Below are positions 12,607-25,021 of a stretch of 64,000 nucleotides of DNA, in pieces (within the stretch, counting starts at the first letter, position 1; each line of letters begins with the position of its first letter). The notes below the pieces were generated by a model that worked only from the letters and a program-made list of their open reading frames with translations, had not been told where the DNA came from and made no database searches. The translations under genes were made by a program, and so were the position numbers. This DNA is from Brevipalpus yothersi. Its lineage: Eukaryota; Arthropoda; Arachnida; Trombidiformes; Tenuipalpidae. The DNA is taken from NCBI GenBank assembly GCA_003956705.1, contig QZCP01000545.1:62001-126000 (forward strand), given 5' to 3'.

Positions 12607-13737
12607 ATGTCAACGAAAAAACAACAGCAACAACCTGTGAAGCAAGTTGCCATTCCGAAATCGATGAATTTTGTTCTCGGTGGGACCGCAGGGTAAGTTT
12701 ATCAATGGAACAATTTATCAAGATTATATAATTTTTCGATTAACTTTAATTGTTCATGTTTTATCAGAATGGCTGCTACTCTGTTTGTTCAACCATTTGA
12801 TTTGATCAAAAATCGGATGCAATTGAGTGGTATGTTGGTAGGGAGAAAGATTTGGACTTTCAACTCACTTGTTACGTTTTTCATTGAACTTAGGTGAAGG
12901 AGGATCAGTTCGTGAACATAAGACTAGTTTTCACGCTATCAAAGCGGTAATCAAGAATGAGGGATTCAGAGGACTTTATGTGGGACTTTCAGCCGGTCTT
13001 TTTCGTCAAGCATGTTACACAACTGTTCGTCTTGGTGTTTTTTCAAGCCTTTTCGAACGTTTATCCACTCCTGATAAGCCGCCAAGTTTTTTCATGAAAG
13101 CTGGAATCGGTATGACCGCTGGTGCGGTAGCTTCATTGTTCGGAAATCCTGCAGAAGTATCTCTGATCAGAATGACTGCTGATGGTCGATTACCTCCTGA
13201 TCAGCGACGAAACTATAGCAATGTCTTCAATGCTCTTGTGAGAATCACCCGAGAGGAAGGTATTCTAACATTGTGGAGAGGTTGTGTTCCTACCATGGGA
13301 CGCGCTATGGTTGTAAATGCTGCCCAATTAGCCTCTTATTCTCAAGCAAAGCAATTTCTATTGTCCACCAAATATTTCAAAGATAATATATTGTGTCATT
13401 TTGCTGCTTCTATGATCTCGGGTCTTGTGACCACAGCCGCATCCATGCCAGTTGATATCGCCAAAACTCGCATACAAAATATGAAGACAATCGATGGAAA
13501 ACCAGAATATAAAGGAGCAATTGTAAGTGGCTCTCAAAAAGAGTAAATGAGCTCAAATTGATCTCTTTCCGTCTTTTCTAGGATGTAATTGTTAAAGTTG
13601 CCCGAAAGGAAGGAATTCCGAGTTTATGGAAGGGTTTTACTCCTTACTATGCTAGGCTTGGCCCTCACACTGTGCTAACATTCATATTTTTAGAACAAAT
13701 GAATCAAGCCTACCGGAAGTTTATGATGAATTCGTAG
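12607..13737 (+). CDS. SLC25A11: Mitochondrial 2-oxoglutarate/malate carrier
   Basis: Inner-membrane exchanger of oxoglutarate for malate, used by the malate-aspartate shuttle. Four exons (12607-12692, 12768-12829, 12894-13522, 13582-13737) give 310 residues. Three tandem SLC25 repeats are visible. The PX[DE]XX[KR] signatures read PFDLIKNR (about residue 40), PAEVSLIR (about 140) and PVDIAKTR (about 240), each followed by a GxxxLWRG/LYVG-type motif such as EGILTLWRG and EGIPSLWKG. RMTADGRLPPDQRRNYSNVFNAL is characteristic of this carrier rather than the related dicarboxylate or uncoupling proteins (quoted here only to locate it, about residues 147-166). The N terminus is Gln-rich. No lesion is seen. 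Confidence 0.93.
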
Positions 13738-14713
13738 GGAAATCTAGAAAGAATAAGGATCAATCCTCTCAAAGTTTGTGTGATCATCAATATCTTTCCC
13801 TTGCCAATATATCTTTCAAACTTATACATCATGGGAAGAATTATTGAAATCAACTATAACGAATGACAGAATCTGTTACAGCTTGAACTTTTAACAGATA
13901 TTTCCTCGAACGTATTACTCCCTCAGTTATAGTCAGGTATTCTCGTGTTTCGAATCACCTGATATTTTGTTAATTATTGCCTTTTTATAGCTTTCGTTGC
14001 ATTTTTCTAGAAAATACCCCATCACTCATAGATTTTTGAGTTAACCTTGATTTCCAATGATAGTGCGTTTATGAAATATATTTCCAATGGATGAAAATTT
14101 GAGAGCTTGAAAATTTATTTCCATGGTATAGTGACTTTCATGAAGAGTTTAAGATTTGAGCTTCATGATCTGAAGAATTAGAGAGCATTACAGCTCCTAG
14201 AAAAGATTTCTAACTGAAATTCTTTCCAATGAATTGCAATTTCCCTTTTGACTGAAAAACTGTGGAAGAGTGTGGTAAAACAATTCACTATGATAAAAAC
14301 AATAGGATTAACAGGATTTTTGGTAATAAATGGATCATCTTGATGAATTGAAATCATTACAAAAATCGAATGAAAATCATAACAAATCTGTGTGAGTATC
14401 TTTGGTGAGTGAAAAGTCACAGAAATGTGTTAACATGAAACAATAATGATAATAATAAGCAATAAGTAAGAATAATAAATGGTGAGTGAATTAAGATTGA
14501 TTCCCAATCATGGAATGTGAGAAAATAATTCGGTTGAATTTGACCTCGAAGAGTTCAATTAAATTGAGGCAAAGCTTTTTTACGATCGATTGTTAAGCCC
14601 CAATGTCATTGAAAAATCTTTCCACATCGTGATCAAATCAACTTCATCCCATCGATATGTACTCTACATGTAGGGAAACCAATCCAACAACTTTCATGGC
14701 TGGACTGTTCACA
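13738..14713. other. Intergenic region between convergent genes
   Basis: This holds the 3' ends of SLC25A11 (+) and the histone H2A gene (-). No reading frame or RNA gene was recognised. Confidence 0.5.
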
Positions 14714-14719
14714 TTTATT
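14714..14719 (-). terminator. Poly(A) signal overlapping the H2A stop codon
   Basis: On the minus strand the final codons read CAA TAA A, so AATAAA includes the stop. The stem-loop of replication-dependent histone mRNAs (GGC...TTT...GCC) is not visible in the next 60 bases. Both facts suggest a polyadenylated, replication-independent histone transcript. Confidence 0.6.
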
Positions 14720-15134
14720 GGCTAGCTAATTCTTGTGATCTAATGATGGTTCGATCCTCTTGTGATCCGGATGCGATCTTTTTGGGCGGAAGAAGAGCAG
14801 TATTAATATTGGGCAATACACCAGCTTGAGGTAAGGTGACACCAGCTAGCAATTTATTGAGTTCCTCATCATTCTTGATGGCCAATTGCATGTGTCTCGG
14901 AGTTATTCGATTCTTCTTATTATCTCTAGCAGCATTTCCGGCAAGTTCAAGAATTTCAGCAGTCAAATATTCCAACACAGCTGCCGTAAAGATGGGTGCC
15001 GATATACCAACACGATATCCGATATTATGGTGTTTCTTCATCATTCGAGAAATTCTGCCCACCGGAAATTGGAGGCCACTTTTAATTGATTTGCTCGTTT
15101 TGCCAGATTTTTGCGAGTTATCGGGAGACGCCAT
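14715..15134 (-). CDS. Divergent histone H2A variant with an SQEL motif
   Basis: Nucleosome core histone, intronless, 139 residues. The fold is unmistakable: LQFPVGRISRMMKK, AAVLEYLTAEILELAGNAA, then NDEELNKLLAGVTLPQAGVL. The acidic-patch residues (Glu in EYLTAEILE, and DEE) are kept. The L1 loop and the region just before it (KKHHNIGYRVGISAPIF) differ strongly from canonical H2A, and the N-terminal tail (MASPDNSQKSGKTSKSIKS) is unusual. The C-terminal tail is extended and ends RSQELASQ. SQE followed by a hydrophobic residue is the H2A.X phosphorylation motif, here four residues short of the usual terminal position. A single copy without neighbouring H2B, H3 or H4 supports a variant. H2A.Z is unlikely from the tail and docking sequences. 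Confidence 0.88.
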   Translation of the reverse strand: MASPDNSQKSGKTSKSIKSGLQFPVGRISRMMKKHHNIGYRVGISAPIFTAAVLEYLTAEILELAGNAARDNKKNRITPRHMQLAIKNDEELNKLLAGVTLPQAGVLPNINTALLPPKKIASGSQEDRTIIRSQELASQ

Positions 15135-15846
15135 CGCTTGAAATATTCACTCACTTACACTGATTGATTGAATAGAATAGCTGACAAGATGTAAGATAAT
15201 TCACAGTTTGACAATGAGACAAGAAGGTTGTGAAAATATGATGAAGGACACAATTCAAATTCAAATTCACCTACTCCAACACTTTATCAAACTAAATCGC
15301 ACGTCAACTCGACTTTCCTTACTTATAGCCTACACCTTCACACTTCCCGCGTGATCAATGGCCAATCAAGCTGATATGTTAACAATTCAGCCAATCGAGG
15401 GACAAGTTTCGGAATAACATCGAGAATTGAGAGGGTGAATCAAGTTTGCTATTCCCCATCGTGATCAATCTAATTTTGCAATTTTTGAATCAGCATTTTT
15501 TTCCAATCTTTTTACTTTGTCAATTTTCTACCTTTAATCGTTGTGATTGTCGTAGTGATAGTAATTCTATCTGGTAAGTTCCGTGTGTCTATATCCTTCA
15601 AGTATGTGTGTTATCAAACAAAATTTTAGTGACATTTAATGTGAATCCAATCATACAGTAAGGTGTAAAAAACTACTAAAGTACACCATTTATCTAGAAT
15701 CAGGAATTTTGAATTTTTCCTCTAATATAATCTTTGTCATCTTTTCAAATGTTTGTCGATGTAAGATGGTACCAATTATTAACTTGAGTGTTTTTTCCGT
15801 CAAATTCAGAGTACTTGCTTGACGACTGGACCATTAGACTGTAAGC
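15135..15846. promoter_or_regulatory. Shared promoter region of H2A (-) and PSMG1-like gene (+)
   Basis: A 712-bp divergent intergenic segment. Two CCAAT boxes lie 24 bp apart (15362-15366 and 15391-15395), about 230-260 bp upstream of the H2A start. NF-Y-type CCAAT pairs are common in histone promoters and work in either orientation. No TATA box is placed convincingly. Confidence 0.45.
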
Positions 15847-16539
15847 ATGAATACATTTGGAGAAATCAATCTGCCGACTTCGAGAGTTGATGATCTGAGT
15901 GATGATGACTCAGGAGAAGAAGAGATCATCGAGCCGGGAACAACTACCCCAATAAAGTTTGTCTATGATGAAAATGCTCTCAGCAACCTATCAAGTTCAC
16001 CAATCAAAACAATCCTCATAACTTGTGGCAAAAAAACTGGTGGAAATAATACATCGATTGGCATCCTCAAATTCATAAGGGATAATGTTCTTGATGAGCT
16101 TGGATGTCTGTATCAAATTAACGCATCGACAGTTTGTTTTCATGTTTATGAGAAAAATGTGTCCTCTTTTGTTATCGGCGATATTGTTGAGGCGATTTTC
16201 ATTGAGCTCAATCCTTTTTTGAAAGGTAATCCAGAGTTCATATTGGTTTCTCGACGTGAATTTGATGATAATGATAAAGTCCACTACTTGCACAGCGAAT
16301 GTCCAAGTGATGTAGCAAAGGAACTTCTTGAAGAGAAAATGATGGCTCCTGACATGGTCACTGGTCGAGTGCAAGCCTCTCTATTCGAATATGCTTCTAT
16401 CGGTGGCCTTTCGTGTACATATTTATCTCTTCCGAAGTTTTGTACTGGCAAACTTTCCAATTCTTATCCAAGTCCTATTTGGGATGAATTATTCGAGAAA
16501 AATACTTATTTACGAGCTAACGATTTCATATTCGCTTGA
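15847..16539 (+). CDS. PSMG1: Probable proteasome assembly chaperone 1
   Basis: Single exon, 230 residues. PSMG1 (PAC1) pairs with PSMG2 to scaffold assembly of the 20S proteasome alpha ring. The call rests on the N-terminal NTFGEINLPTSR followed by an acidic stretch (human: FFGEV then acidic), on overall size, and on a segment near residue 175 (MVTGRVQASLFEYASIGGLS) that aligns in pattern with the human region around LPAAVLSYCQ. The central domain alternates strands and helices without recognisable catalytic motifs. The acidic run at residues 17-28 is DDLSDDDSGEEE. Identity to known members is low, so another small cytosolic protein remains possible. A poly(A) signal follows at 16556-16561. 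Confidence 0.5.
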   Translation: MNTFGEINLPTSRVDDLSDDDSGEEEIIEPGTTTPIKFVYDENALSNLSSSPIKTILITCGKKTGGNNTSIGILKFIRDNVLDELGCLYQINASTVCFHVYEKNVSSFVIGDIVEAIFIELNPFLKGNPEFILVSRREFDDNDKVHYLHSECPSDVAKELLEEKMMAPDMVTGRVQASLFEYASIGGLSCTYLSLPKFCTGKLSNSYPSPIWDELFEKNTYLRANDFIFA

Positions 16540-17305
16540 TAGACTGTGCGAAGACAATAAAATTCTCTATCCCTCATTTGTTTCCTCCTCTTTATGGATA
16601 AAATATCTTTGGCATTATCGGATCTTCCACTTTCCACTCAATGGAAGGAAAATTTCTACTTAATCATCAGATGCTACCACATTTAATGAATTAAAACAAC
16701 ATTCAATGAAGGTATATAAGATCAGAATGAATTGGGAAAATTTAGCCACCCTCTCTATGAAATTGAATGGTATAAAGATTCCGTTAAAAAATTTCACAGA
16801 GGATGGAGCTAACATTTGGAACTTGATATTTTGAAATTATTTTCTCAACAATTTTTCCCATCTAAATGGTGCTAATACTTATAATTTAATTTATTTCAAG
16901 TCGGTTTGAAGGCAATAATCATATCCTATATTTAGATGGTGCTAACACTCAAACGCTCAGCCTTTTTCAATTAATAATTGACAATTATGATGATTGTTTG
17001 AATCATTTCAACAGACTATTTTTAGGCCTGGCTTTTCTCCGGTCCGATTTTCTTTTCCGTCCTTTTATTTATATTGGAACTGAACTGGTCCTTTTCTATA
17101 TTCCAGTCTACACACAACCATAGTGATAGCTCACGATTAAGTAAATAGTTAATTAATAAGATGATAATTATTGGATGTTAGAATATGGTGTTTTGGTTTT
17201 TATTCACTATCTTGGCTCGCGACACTCTTACAAATAAAAAAGAGGTCGAAAGAAGAAATTTCTTGTATAGCCATTCTTCGAAATCGAGAGATGTAAGCAT
17301 ATCTC
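16540..17305. other. Intergenic region with a dispersed ATGGTGCTAA word
   Basis: The downstream region of the PSMG1-like gene. A short word (ATGGNGCTAAYA) recurs near 16803, 16866 and 16936, 63 to 71 bp apart, with poor similarity between copies. No gene was recognised. Confidence 0.4.
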
Positions 17306-17848
17306 CTATCCTACTGCAAGAGTGAATTGTAAAATTGAGTTTTCGTTCTTGGATTTCTTGAAATCACTGAACGATTGTCTATTGAGTAAATTATTTCCTG
17401 CCGGTGTGACAGTTGCAGTATCAGCTGCTAAGAAGATTCCATCAGTTTCCAAACTTTTTTTCTTCACTTCGTTCTGGGTTTTCACAACCATTCCATGGTA
17501 AGTTGGTATAAGAGGGAATCTGAAATAGAGCAGTGTGAATCATTCTACATCTTATTGATACCATTCAGTGTACTCACAAGTTTCTGCTTTGAGAACTGAT
17601 TCTTGAGAATTTTTGTCCAAATTGACGGGTGTTAAATTGTGAAGAGGGCTGACCGATACTAATCGATGTTCCACGATCATTTTTTGAGTCACTCATCACA
17701 TAGGCATCGCCTCCACCATATTGTTGAATGATCCTCTGACATTCGGTGAAACCTAGGAAAGTATGGGTTATCAAATGAGTTGGAACCAATTTTCAAGCTT
17801 ACCGATGAGAGTTGCTAGCAGAGTGGGCAAAAAATAATTGATTTTCAT
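17306..17848 (-). CDS. Small secreted protein of unknown function
   Basis: Three exons on the minus strand (17848-17803, 17752-17578, 17519-17306), with GT-AG introns of 50 and 58 bp, give 144 residues. The first exon encodes a signal peptide (MKINYFLPTLLATLIG). The mature part has one early cysteine, is rich in Ser, Gln, Asn and Gly (YGGGDAYVM, GQPSSQFNTRQFGQKF), then becomes Lys-rich (NEVKKKSLETDG) and ends in a hydrophobic TLAVG. No family was recognised. It is divergent from another secreted-protein gene 333 bp away, so the two may share regulation. The consistent splice frame supports a real gene. Confidence 0.6.
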
Positions 17849-18181
17849 CTTGTTTTGGGAGAAAAATTCATCAGAATGATAATGTTCCACCTTTGCTTAA
17901 GTAGTGTCATTCACAGTAATTCAGGTTAAAATCCAGATTTTTGCCAGCCAGAGAATCAGTTATCGCGAGAAATCTGTGTTCCACTTCAGTGATGGGCTCA
18001 TTTTATCATAAAGTCACCAGCAGTATATAACTCTTCTCTTCCCAGCCAAAAAAACACACATGGTAATCAAATTGACCTAGATCAGGTTGACTTCCTTCTT
18101 GTAGAGTTCAAAAGACACTTTATAACAGACACTTCGATTAATTAATTAGTCAAAGTTCACCACAGTACTCAGCAATCAACA
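17849..18181. promoter_or_regulatory. Divergent promoter between two secreted-protein genes
   Basis: A 333-bp spacer. A TATATAA word at 18024-18030 lies about 150 bp upstream of the plus-strand start and is a plausible TATA box for it. No counterpart was identified for the minus-strand gene. Confidence 0.4.
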
Positions 18182-19121
<940 letters not shown>

Positions 19122-19737
19122 GCATTCTCTCTGATTTCCGTCTATCCAGATCTCAAGTCTATAAATCTAGTATATGTTTAAGGAGATAAATTCTTTCTAT
19201 AACAATGTATTATCATAATACCAACTGAAACTATAATACTATATGAAATTATTCTAACCAAATTATTTTGTTGAAAATTTGATTCTTGCTCTTGGTTTCA
19301 TATTCCAAAAATAACTGTTGGTTATGGAGGATCGTTTGATAACTACTAACTACTGTAAAAAGACCAGCATCAATAAACTACATGGAAATCAACCATGAAT
19401 TGCTTGCTTGATAGGACCTTTTCATGGAAATTTGCCTATTATACGATAAAGTTTGAAATCCATGCTGATGCGAAATTTCGATACGAATTCTGGCTTCCTT
19501 GAGATAAGCATCGAAATGGAACTGATAACTCAACTTTTTTGTTTGACAAAGGTATCCATTTGAGAAACATCAATATTATTCTCCTAAGAACTCAGTCCTC
19601 TCCTTATCACTGTTGAACATTCGATAATCAATCTCACCTCTCTTTCACTATGATCATGGTAAAAATAAATCTAGCAAACTGAGAAAATGGTTTCAAATCT
19701 AAAATTTTAACTTTTATTATCCACCAATGAAAATGCT
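19122..19737. other. Intergenic region between convergent genes
   Basis: This carries the 3' ends of the secreted-precursor gene (+) and the first esterase-like gene (-). Nothing else was recognised. Confidence 0.5.
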
Positions 19738-21698
19738 CTAATATTCTTGGTAGAGACCATATTCAATAGAGTTATACAAATGATCATCGTAACTGGACTT
19801 TTTGTCTACTTTAGCTTGTTTTTCAAACTCATAGAGATCCAGAACGTAATATTTATCAAGTAAAGTGCTGTTGACGAAATTCCAGTTCTTCAAGCAGAAC
19901 TCAGGATCTTTCTTATCGATCATACCACTGAGGCTTGATTCGATTACGAGAGAACCAATGGTTGGATTCTTGGATTTCTGATCATTCCAGTTTGGCCACT
20001 CTTTACCATTTGTCATTGGAGGTCGTCTATGAAAGAGCATACGAGTTGATACCCGGTAATCAATAAGACAAAAGTTATCTCCCCAAAAAATCAAAAACTT
20101 ACCCAGTTCTCATGAAAGTGCCGACAATATTCATCATATATTTGGAAACTTTACGGTCTTTATCGGAATAGTAATCAGGATCATCGAAAGGCTCTCCAAA
20201 AATGAAAGGCTGCTCACTGCGGAAACACACGCCTAGCTCTTCGTCCAGGTCGCAGATCGGGTATTCACTGGTCGCTGGCTTATGGTCAAAGATATAGGTG
20301 TAAACACCTTTCTTCAGATTTGGATTCTCAGCAGTGGCCTCAGCTACCAAATATAATTTGCAAGAGAAAGCAATAAAGTTTACGAAATCTATGAGAGCTC
20401 TTTGAAGTCTTCGAATAGATAGTTTCTTGGTATCTCCACCAAGGAAAAGTTTAAGCACTTCCTCAGCTGAATTGCTGTCAGTAAATATGCTCACAACATC
20501 TTCAGCATCTTCAAGAGTAAATTGTGCGTCAGCGAACACCTCTGGAGCATCTATGGCAAGTGCCAGAGAGCTGTCGTCCTTATTGTAGCCCATAAGAAGA
20601 TTCACATCGTTCGCATTATCAACAGCCACTATGCCATCGGGAACGGGAAGATAGTCACTATTGAGAACTGGACTCCAAGGTACGTATCGCTCTGGATATG
20701 CACTGATAATATCTTCGCCCTCAACATTAGACAGACAGGCCAAACGATCCGAGTCTTTTATATCATAACAACCCACTCTTTTGAGGACAATTTTTGTGGA
20801 AAGGTCCACTCTCATGTTAACATTTATGCCCGGTTCAAAGAGAACTTGCGATTCAACAATAGCGTTTTTAGCCAAACCACGGCCATATGGAGAAATTATA
20901 TGGGCTCGAACATTTCTTGCTCCACTTCCTTGTCTATGAGAGGATTTTGAAAAAGAAAAGGAAATTATCATCAAATTCTTATATTGTTGAAAAGAGGACA
21001 TCGTTAAAGAGATGTCAGTCGAATGGAACATGACTTGAGGAAAAAATCTGATCTCACCCTCGTAAAGTGATAGAATCAGGATCACCTCCGAAATGCACAA
21101 TATTTTGCTTCACCCAACGAATGGCCATATTCTCATCTTCCAATCCAACGTTTCCATCTAGTGAACCATCGTCTTCTTTGGTATATGCATATCCGAAAAA
21201 GCCTAATCTCACGTTCAGTGTGACCAAAATTATGTCTTGCTGTCGAACAATCTTAGATTTGATATCAATTTCATCATTACCACCGTTAATAATATAGTCA
21301 GTGTGGTAAATTGAGATCAACACAGGTCGTTTTTTGTTCTTATCAGAGAGAGCATTTGCCGGAGTGATCACATTCAAGTAGAGACAATCTTCCGAAATTG
21401 AGCGTCTCACATAGTAGAGGGACAATCGGGGTTGCATACAAGAGTCGGAAAGTTCTGTGGCTTTCACAACATCAGTCCATGCATCCACAGGACGTGGATT
21501 TTGGAAACGTAGATCACCAACGGGAGGCTGAGCATAGGGAATACCAAGGAAATAGTAGGCATCTCCATCATCGAAGCTCATCACTTTTCCTTGCACTGGA
21601 CCGGTCAGTGTTTTAACCACTGGTGTGTACTTGATGTTTTGATCGCCAGCGAAAACGACACTCAAACATATTGAAAATAGGACAAACAATACTGCCAT
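19738..21698 (-). CDS. Secreted carboxylesterase-like protein, catalytically dead (copy 1)
   Basis: Carboxylesterase/cholinesterase-fold protein of 586 residues from three exons (21698-21058, 20933-20103, 20026-19738). Signal peptide MAVLFVLFSICLSVVFAG. Fold markers remain: YYFLGIPYAQPPVGDLRFQ, SEDCLYLNVITP and the FGGDPDSITLRG strand before the nucleophile elbow. The elbow, normally G-E-S-A-G, reads G-Q-G-S-G, so Gly replaces the nucleophile. The His position (normally GVxH) is Phe in GVCFRSEQPFIFG. The acidic member is Asp in NKDDSS. The oxyanion HGGG is replaced by YHTD. Hydrolysis is therefore very unlikely. A binding or structural role, as in glutactin or neuroligin-type relatives, is inference. 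It is diverged from the three plus-strand copies. Confidence 0.9.
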
Positions 21699-24600
21699 TT
21701 TGATAACCAGTATATACTCTAGAAACTGATCGTCAAAAATAATTCGCTTTGTTGAGTGTCTGTCTGGCTCTGGTTTTCAGATGTTACAATTCCACAGATT
21801 TTATACTCTCAATGTAATGACGTTGAACTTTTCTGCTTGATTCATCAGACCTCAATTTTTTCTTCGTCAAACTATGATGAGTGCACCCAAATGATGGCAA
21901 GTGTTAAACTTTTTATTAATTCATATTATTTTTCATCGCAAACCAATGCACTTTGAACCAAAATTTAAGCACCAAATCTTTTTGTTGCTTGTTGATTCAC
22001 ATCATGGTAACTGACTTTGTTGGAAATGGTTTTTCACCGTAGCTTTGAGCAATTAGGGCAAAGAAATGCTCAGAATTTCTCAACTTGAATCTTCTCTCTT
22101 AGAGTTTTTATAGTTTCTGTACTCTTGATTTTCTTGGATTAGAAATTCTCTCTGTTATGTATTCATAAAATAGCTAATGAAAAATCGAACAAAAATTCAA
22201 AATTAGGTGAAAATTCTACTCAAATTAGTGTCTGTAACGAAGATTATCGTAATTAGACTAATTGAATATTCCATTTTGGTATTATATAGATATATACTTC
22301 CTCATTTCTAATTCACTTGAATTATTTATTTAGTTAAATGAAAAAAGATGATTTCGAAAAACGACCACTAATTTCATGATATGATATTAATAGCTCGAAG
22401 CTTAATTTGGATTCATTTCCACTTAAGAGTATAGTTGAAAATCAGTATGCTTTTTATATTGATCCATGTTTTGAAGAAAGTTCTTTGTTTCTGATCAGAC
22501 AAATTCTGGAGTATAGTAAGATTTAAAGTTTATCAAATTAATTCTCGAGCGACTATTACAGTAGGAATTATCTGAGTCTGATAAAAAATTTCTGCTGAGA
22601 ATCATCATGAAAATTTTAGAAATAATCCTCACAAAAGAGAAGAACGGGAGAAAGTTGTGGAGGAGGGAATAAAATGAGAAACCATCATTTTTAAAAAGCA
22701 CATTTGTCCGAATCAACTTCATTTTAGACGCATTCAATCTGTCTTTATGATTGAAGAAAACAAAAAGATATTCATGAGCAGGAGGAGTTCCAACAGCTTT
22801 AACGTGAATGATTCAAAATTTCATTCAAGAACAGACAGGAATTGCTAATTTCATCGATAAAAAGGAGCACATGATTGGCAAAAGGTCAATCTGATTTTCG
22901 ACAGATAAGCATCCTATTGATTGAAGTTTCCATCATGATTTTTGTGAGTGTGTTTGGTCTACTTAATCTACTTCTGAGATTGACTCATGCAGGTCAAATG
23001 AAATATACTCCAAAAGTGTCTACACTTTCTGGTCCTGTTGTTGGTTTTGTGTCGAAAAGCTCCTTGGGTGAGTCTTACAACTTCTGGGGTATTCCATATG
23101 GTCAAGCACCTGTTGGTGATTTAAGGTTCCAGAAACCTAGGCCAGCAGAAAAATGGAATGACGTTCTGGAAGCCACTGAATTGCCCAACAGCTGTCCACA
23201 GCCACGCACATCCATCAGATATGTACGAAGAGATATTGGTGAGGATTGCCTTTATTTGAATATCATAACACCTCCTGGAGCCCTAAATAATGGAGGCTCT
23301 AAGAGACCTGTAATGGTTGATCTTGGAAGAAGTTTGGTGTACAGCTCAGGATCTGGAACTGATTTCCTTGATTCTTTGTATCCTCTTGTCTTGAAGCAAG
23401 ATGTGATCCTGGTGACAGTGAATTTCCGTATGAATATCTTCGGATTTGCTTTCACTGAAGAGGATAATGGCTTAGATGGTAATTATGGCATGTGGGATCA
23501 GAATTTGGCTTTAAACTGGATCAAGGATGATATCAAATACTTCGGTGGAGATCCAAATCGAGTGACCGTCACTGGTACACTTCTTGGTAGTGCCATGGTC
23601 CAGGGCCACATATTTTCGCCTTATGCCCGTGGACTTTTTCAAAACGCTATTCTACAGTCTAGATCTATTAGTGTCCTCAATGAACTAGGCAATGAACGTG
23701 TGGTGGAAAGTACCAGAATAGCTCTGGAGAGAGTTGGCTGTTTGAAGGCTAAAGATCGATTGGCCTGTCTTCAAGATTTAGATTGGGAAGACATAATTAG
23801 TGCTCTTCCGGAACGGTTCTTCCCTTTCCAGCCAATTATCGATTCTGATTACATTCCAGTTTCCGCTGATGACCTCTCCATGATGAAAAGTGGTAATGAT
23901 AAGCCCAATGTTAACCTACTCTTCGGATATGGACAGGGTGAAGGTGGCCTCCTGTTGAGTTCTGTGTTTCCAAATATATTTGCCGACCAGCAATTGACTT
24001 ATTCCGATGCTGAAGATGTGATAGCTGCATTTTTTGAAGATGGATCAGTGGACGGTGTAAGGTGATAATTGCCATTCTTACTGATTCTTACTAATGCTAC
24101 TATTTTTCCTCTCCAAAGCTTACTGAAAGCTATATTGGCGATAAAAATGGGGTCATCTCAATTAGAAAGATCCAGAAGGGCTTGATTAACCTTGTCACAG
24201 ATTTCGTTGTCGCCTGCCCATTGATTAGGGATGCTCGCTCTCTTGCTGATGAACAGCAGAAAGGATCAACTTACTTCTTCATCTTCAATCATTATGCAAA
24301 TACCAAAGCTCTCCCTCTTTGTGATCTTCAACCAGAGCTGGGAGTATGTCCAAAGGACATAATCATTTTTGACTATGGAATTCCTTATACGGACCAATAT
24401 TACTTCTCTTACACACCTGATGATAGAAAGATGTCTGATGTGCTGATGGGTGTTTGGGGAAGCTTCGCTCGCACAGGGTAATAATTGGATTCCACAATAC
24501 AGATGGGATCATTCTGAAAAAGAAGGTATTCAAAATTTCATCAATTCTATCGATTTTTCAGATCTCCATCAATGAACAACAATGATTGGGCACCATGGAA

Positions 24601-24993
24601 TGGAAAGAAGGGCGATTCACCAATCGCTGTTCTCACCAGCAAAGGCCCTACAATTGATCGAAGTATCGCTAGCTATTGTTTGAATAACGTACAAAAGCTC
24701 GAAGATAGTTTAATAGATCCGAAATACTTTCCATTGGATCCATACACCATCCCAAAACAAACAAAAATCGACTACAATTCTTCCTATGATGGATTTCTTT
24801 ACGATCAGCTATATTACATGGCTTTCCAACACTACTAAGCCATATGATGATAATTTTCAACTCATTGTCAATTCAACTGGATAGCTTTTTCTATCATGCT
24901 CTTTAGCATGTTATTGTTATTCCAATGATACTATCAATCTGGAAAAAATTTTATTCTATTTGTCAATAGAACTCGCAATTCTCAAATTTGATA
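21668..24993. repeat. Tandem segmental duplication, unit A
   Basis: A 3.3-kb unit holding the first ten codons and promoter of esterase copy 1 (-), 1.2 kb of intergenic DNA and all of copy 2 (+). It is repeated, nearly identical, as unit B at 24991-28316. For example, 21713-22380 matches 25036-25700 with only isolated changes, and B lacks 6 bp of GATATGATATTAATAGC. Confidence 0.92.
22935..24838 (+). CDS. Secreted carboxylesterase-like protein, catalytically dead (copy 2)
   Basis: Esterase-fold protein of 585 residues from exons 22935-24056, 24119-24477 and 24562-24838. Signal peptide MIFVSVFGLLNLLLRLTHA. Conserved fold elements are YNFWGIPYGQAPVGDLRFQK, GEDCLYLNIITP and YFGGDPNRVTVTG. The nucleophile elbow reads G-T-L-L-G, with Leu for Ser. 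The His position is Pro in LGVCPKDIIIFDYG. Only the Glu is kept (GQGEGG). HGGG is replaced by LGRS. The intron positions match copy 1, so the four genes share one ancestor. The start is the ATG before the signal peptide; the longer open frame begins at a TTG. Its signal peptide and proximal promoter differ from those of copies 3 and 4. Confidence 0.92.
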
Positions 24994-25021
24994 TTGAAAA
25001 TAGGACAAACAATACTGCCAT
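24956..25021 (-). pseudogene. Orphan promoter and first ten codons of esterase copy 1
   Basis: The tandem duplication cut through the first exon of copy 1. Unit B therefore begins with that gene's promoter, ATG and ten signal-peptide codons (MAVLFVLFSI), fused to DNA downstream of copy 2. The chimeric frame runs 11 more codons to a TAG at 24956-24958. The upstream promoter copy appears intact, so a short aberrant transcript is possible. Confidence 0.85.

Noticed and set aside
14836..15141. Plus-strand frame opposite the H2A gene
   Set aside because: A shadow of the conserved histone coding sequence on the other strand.
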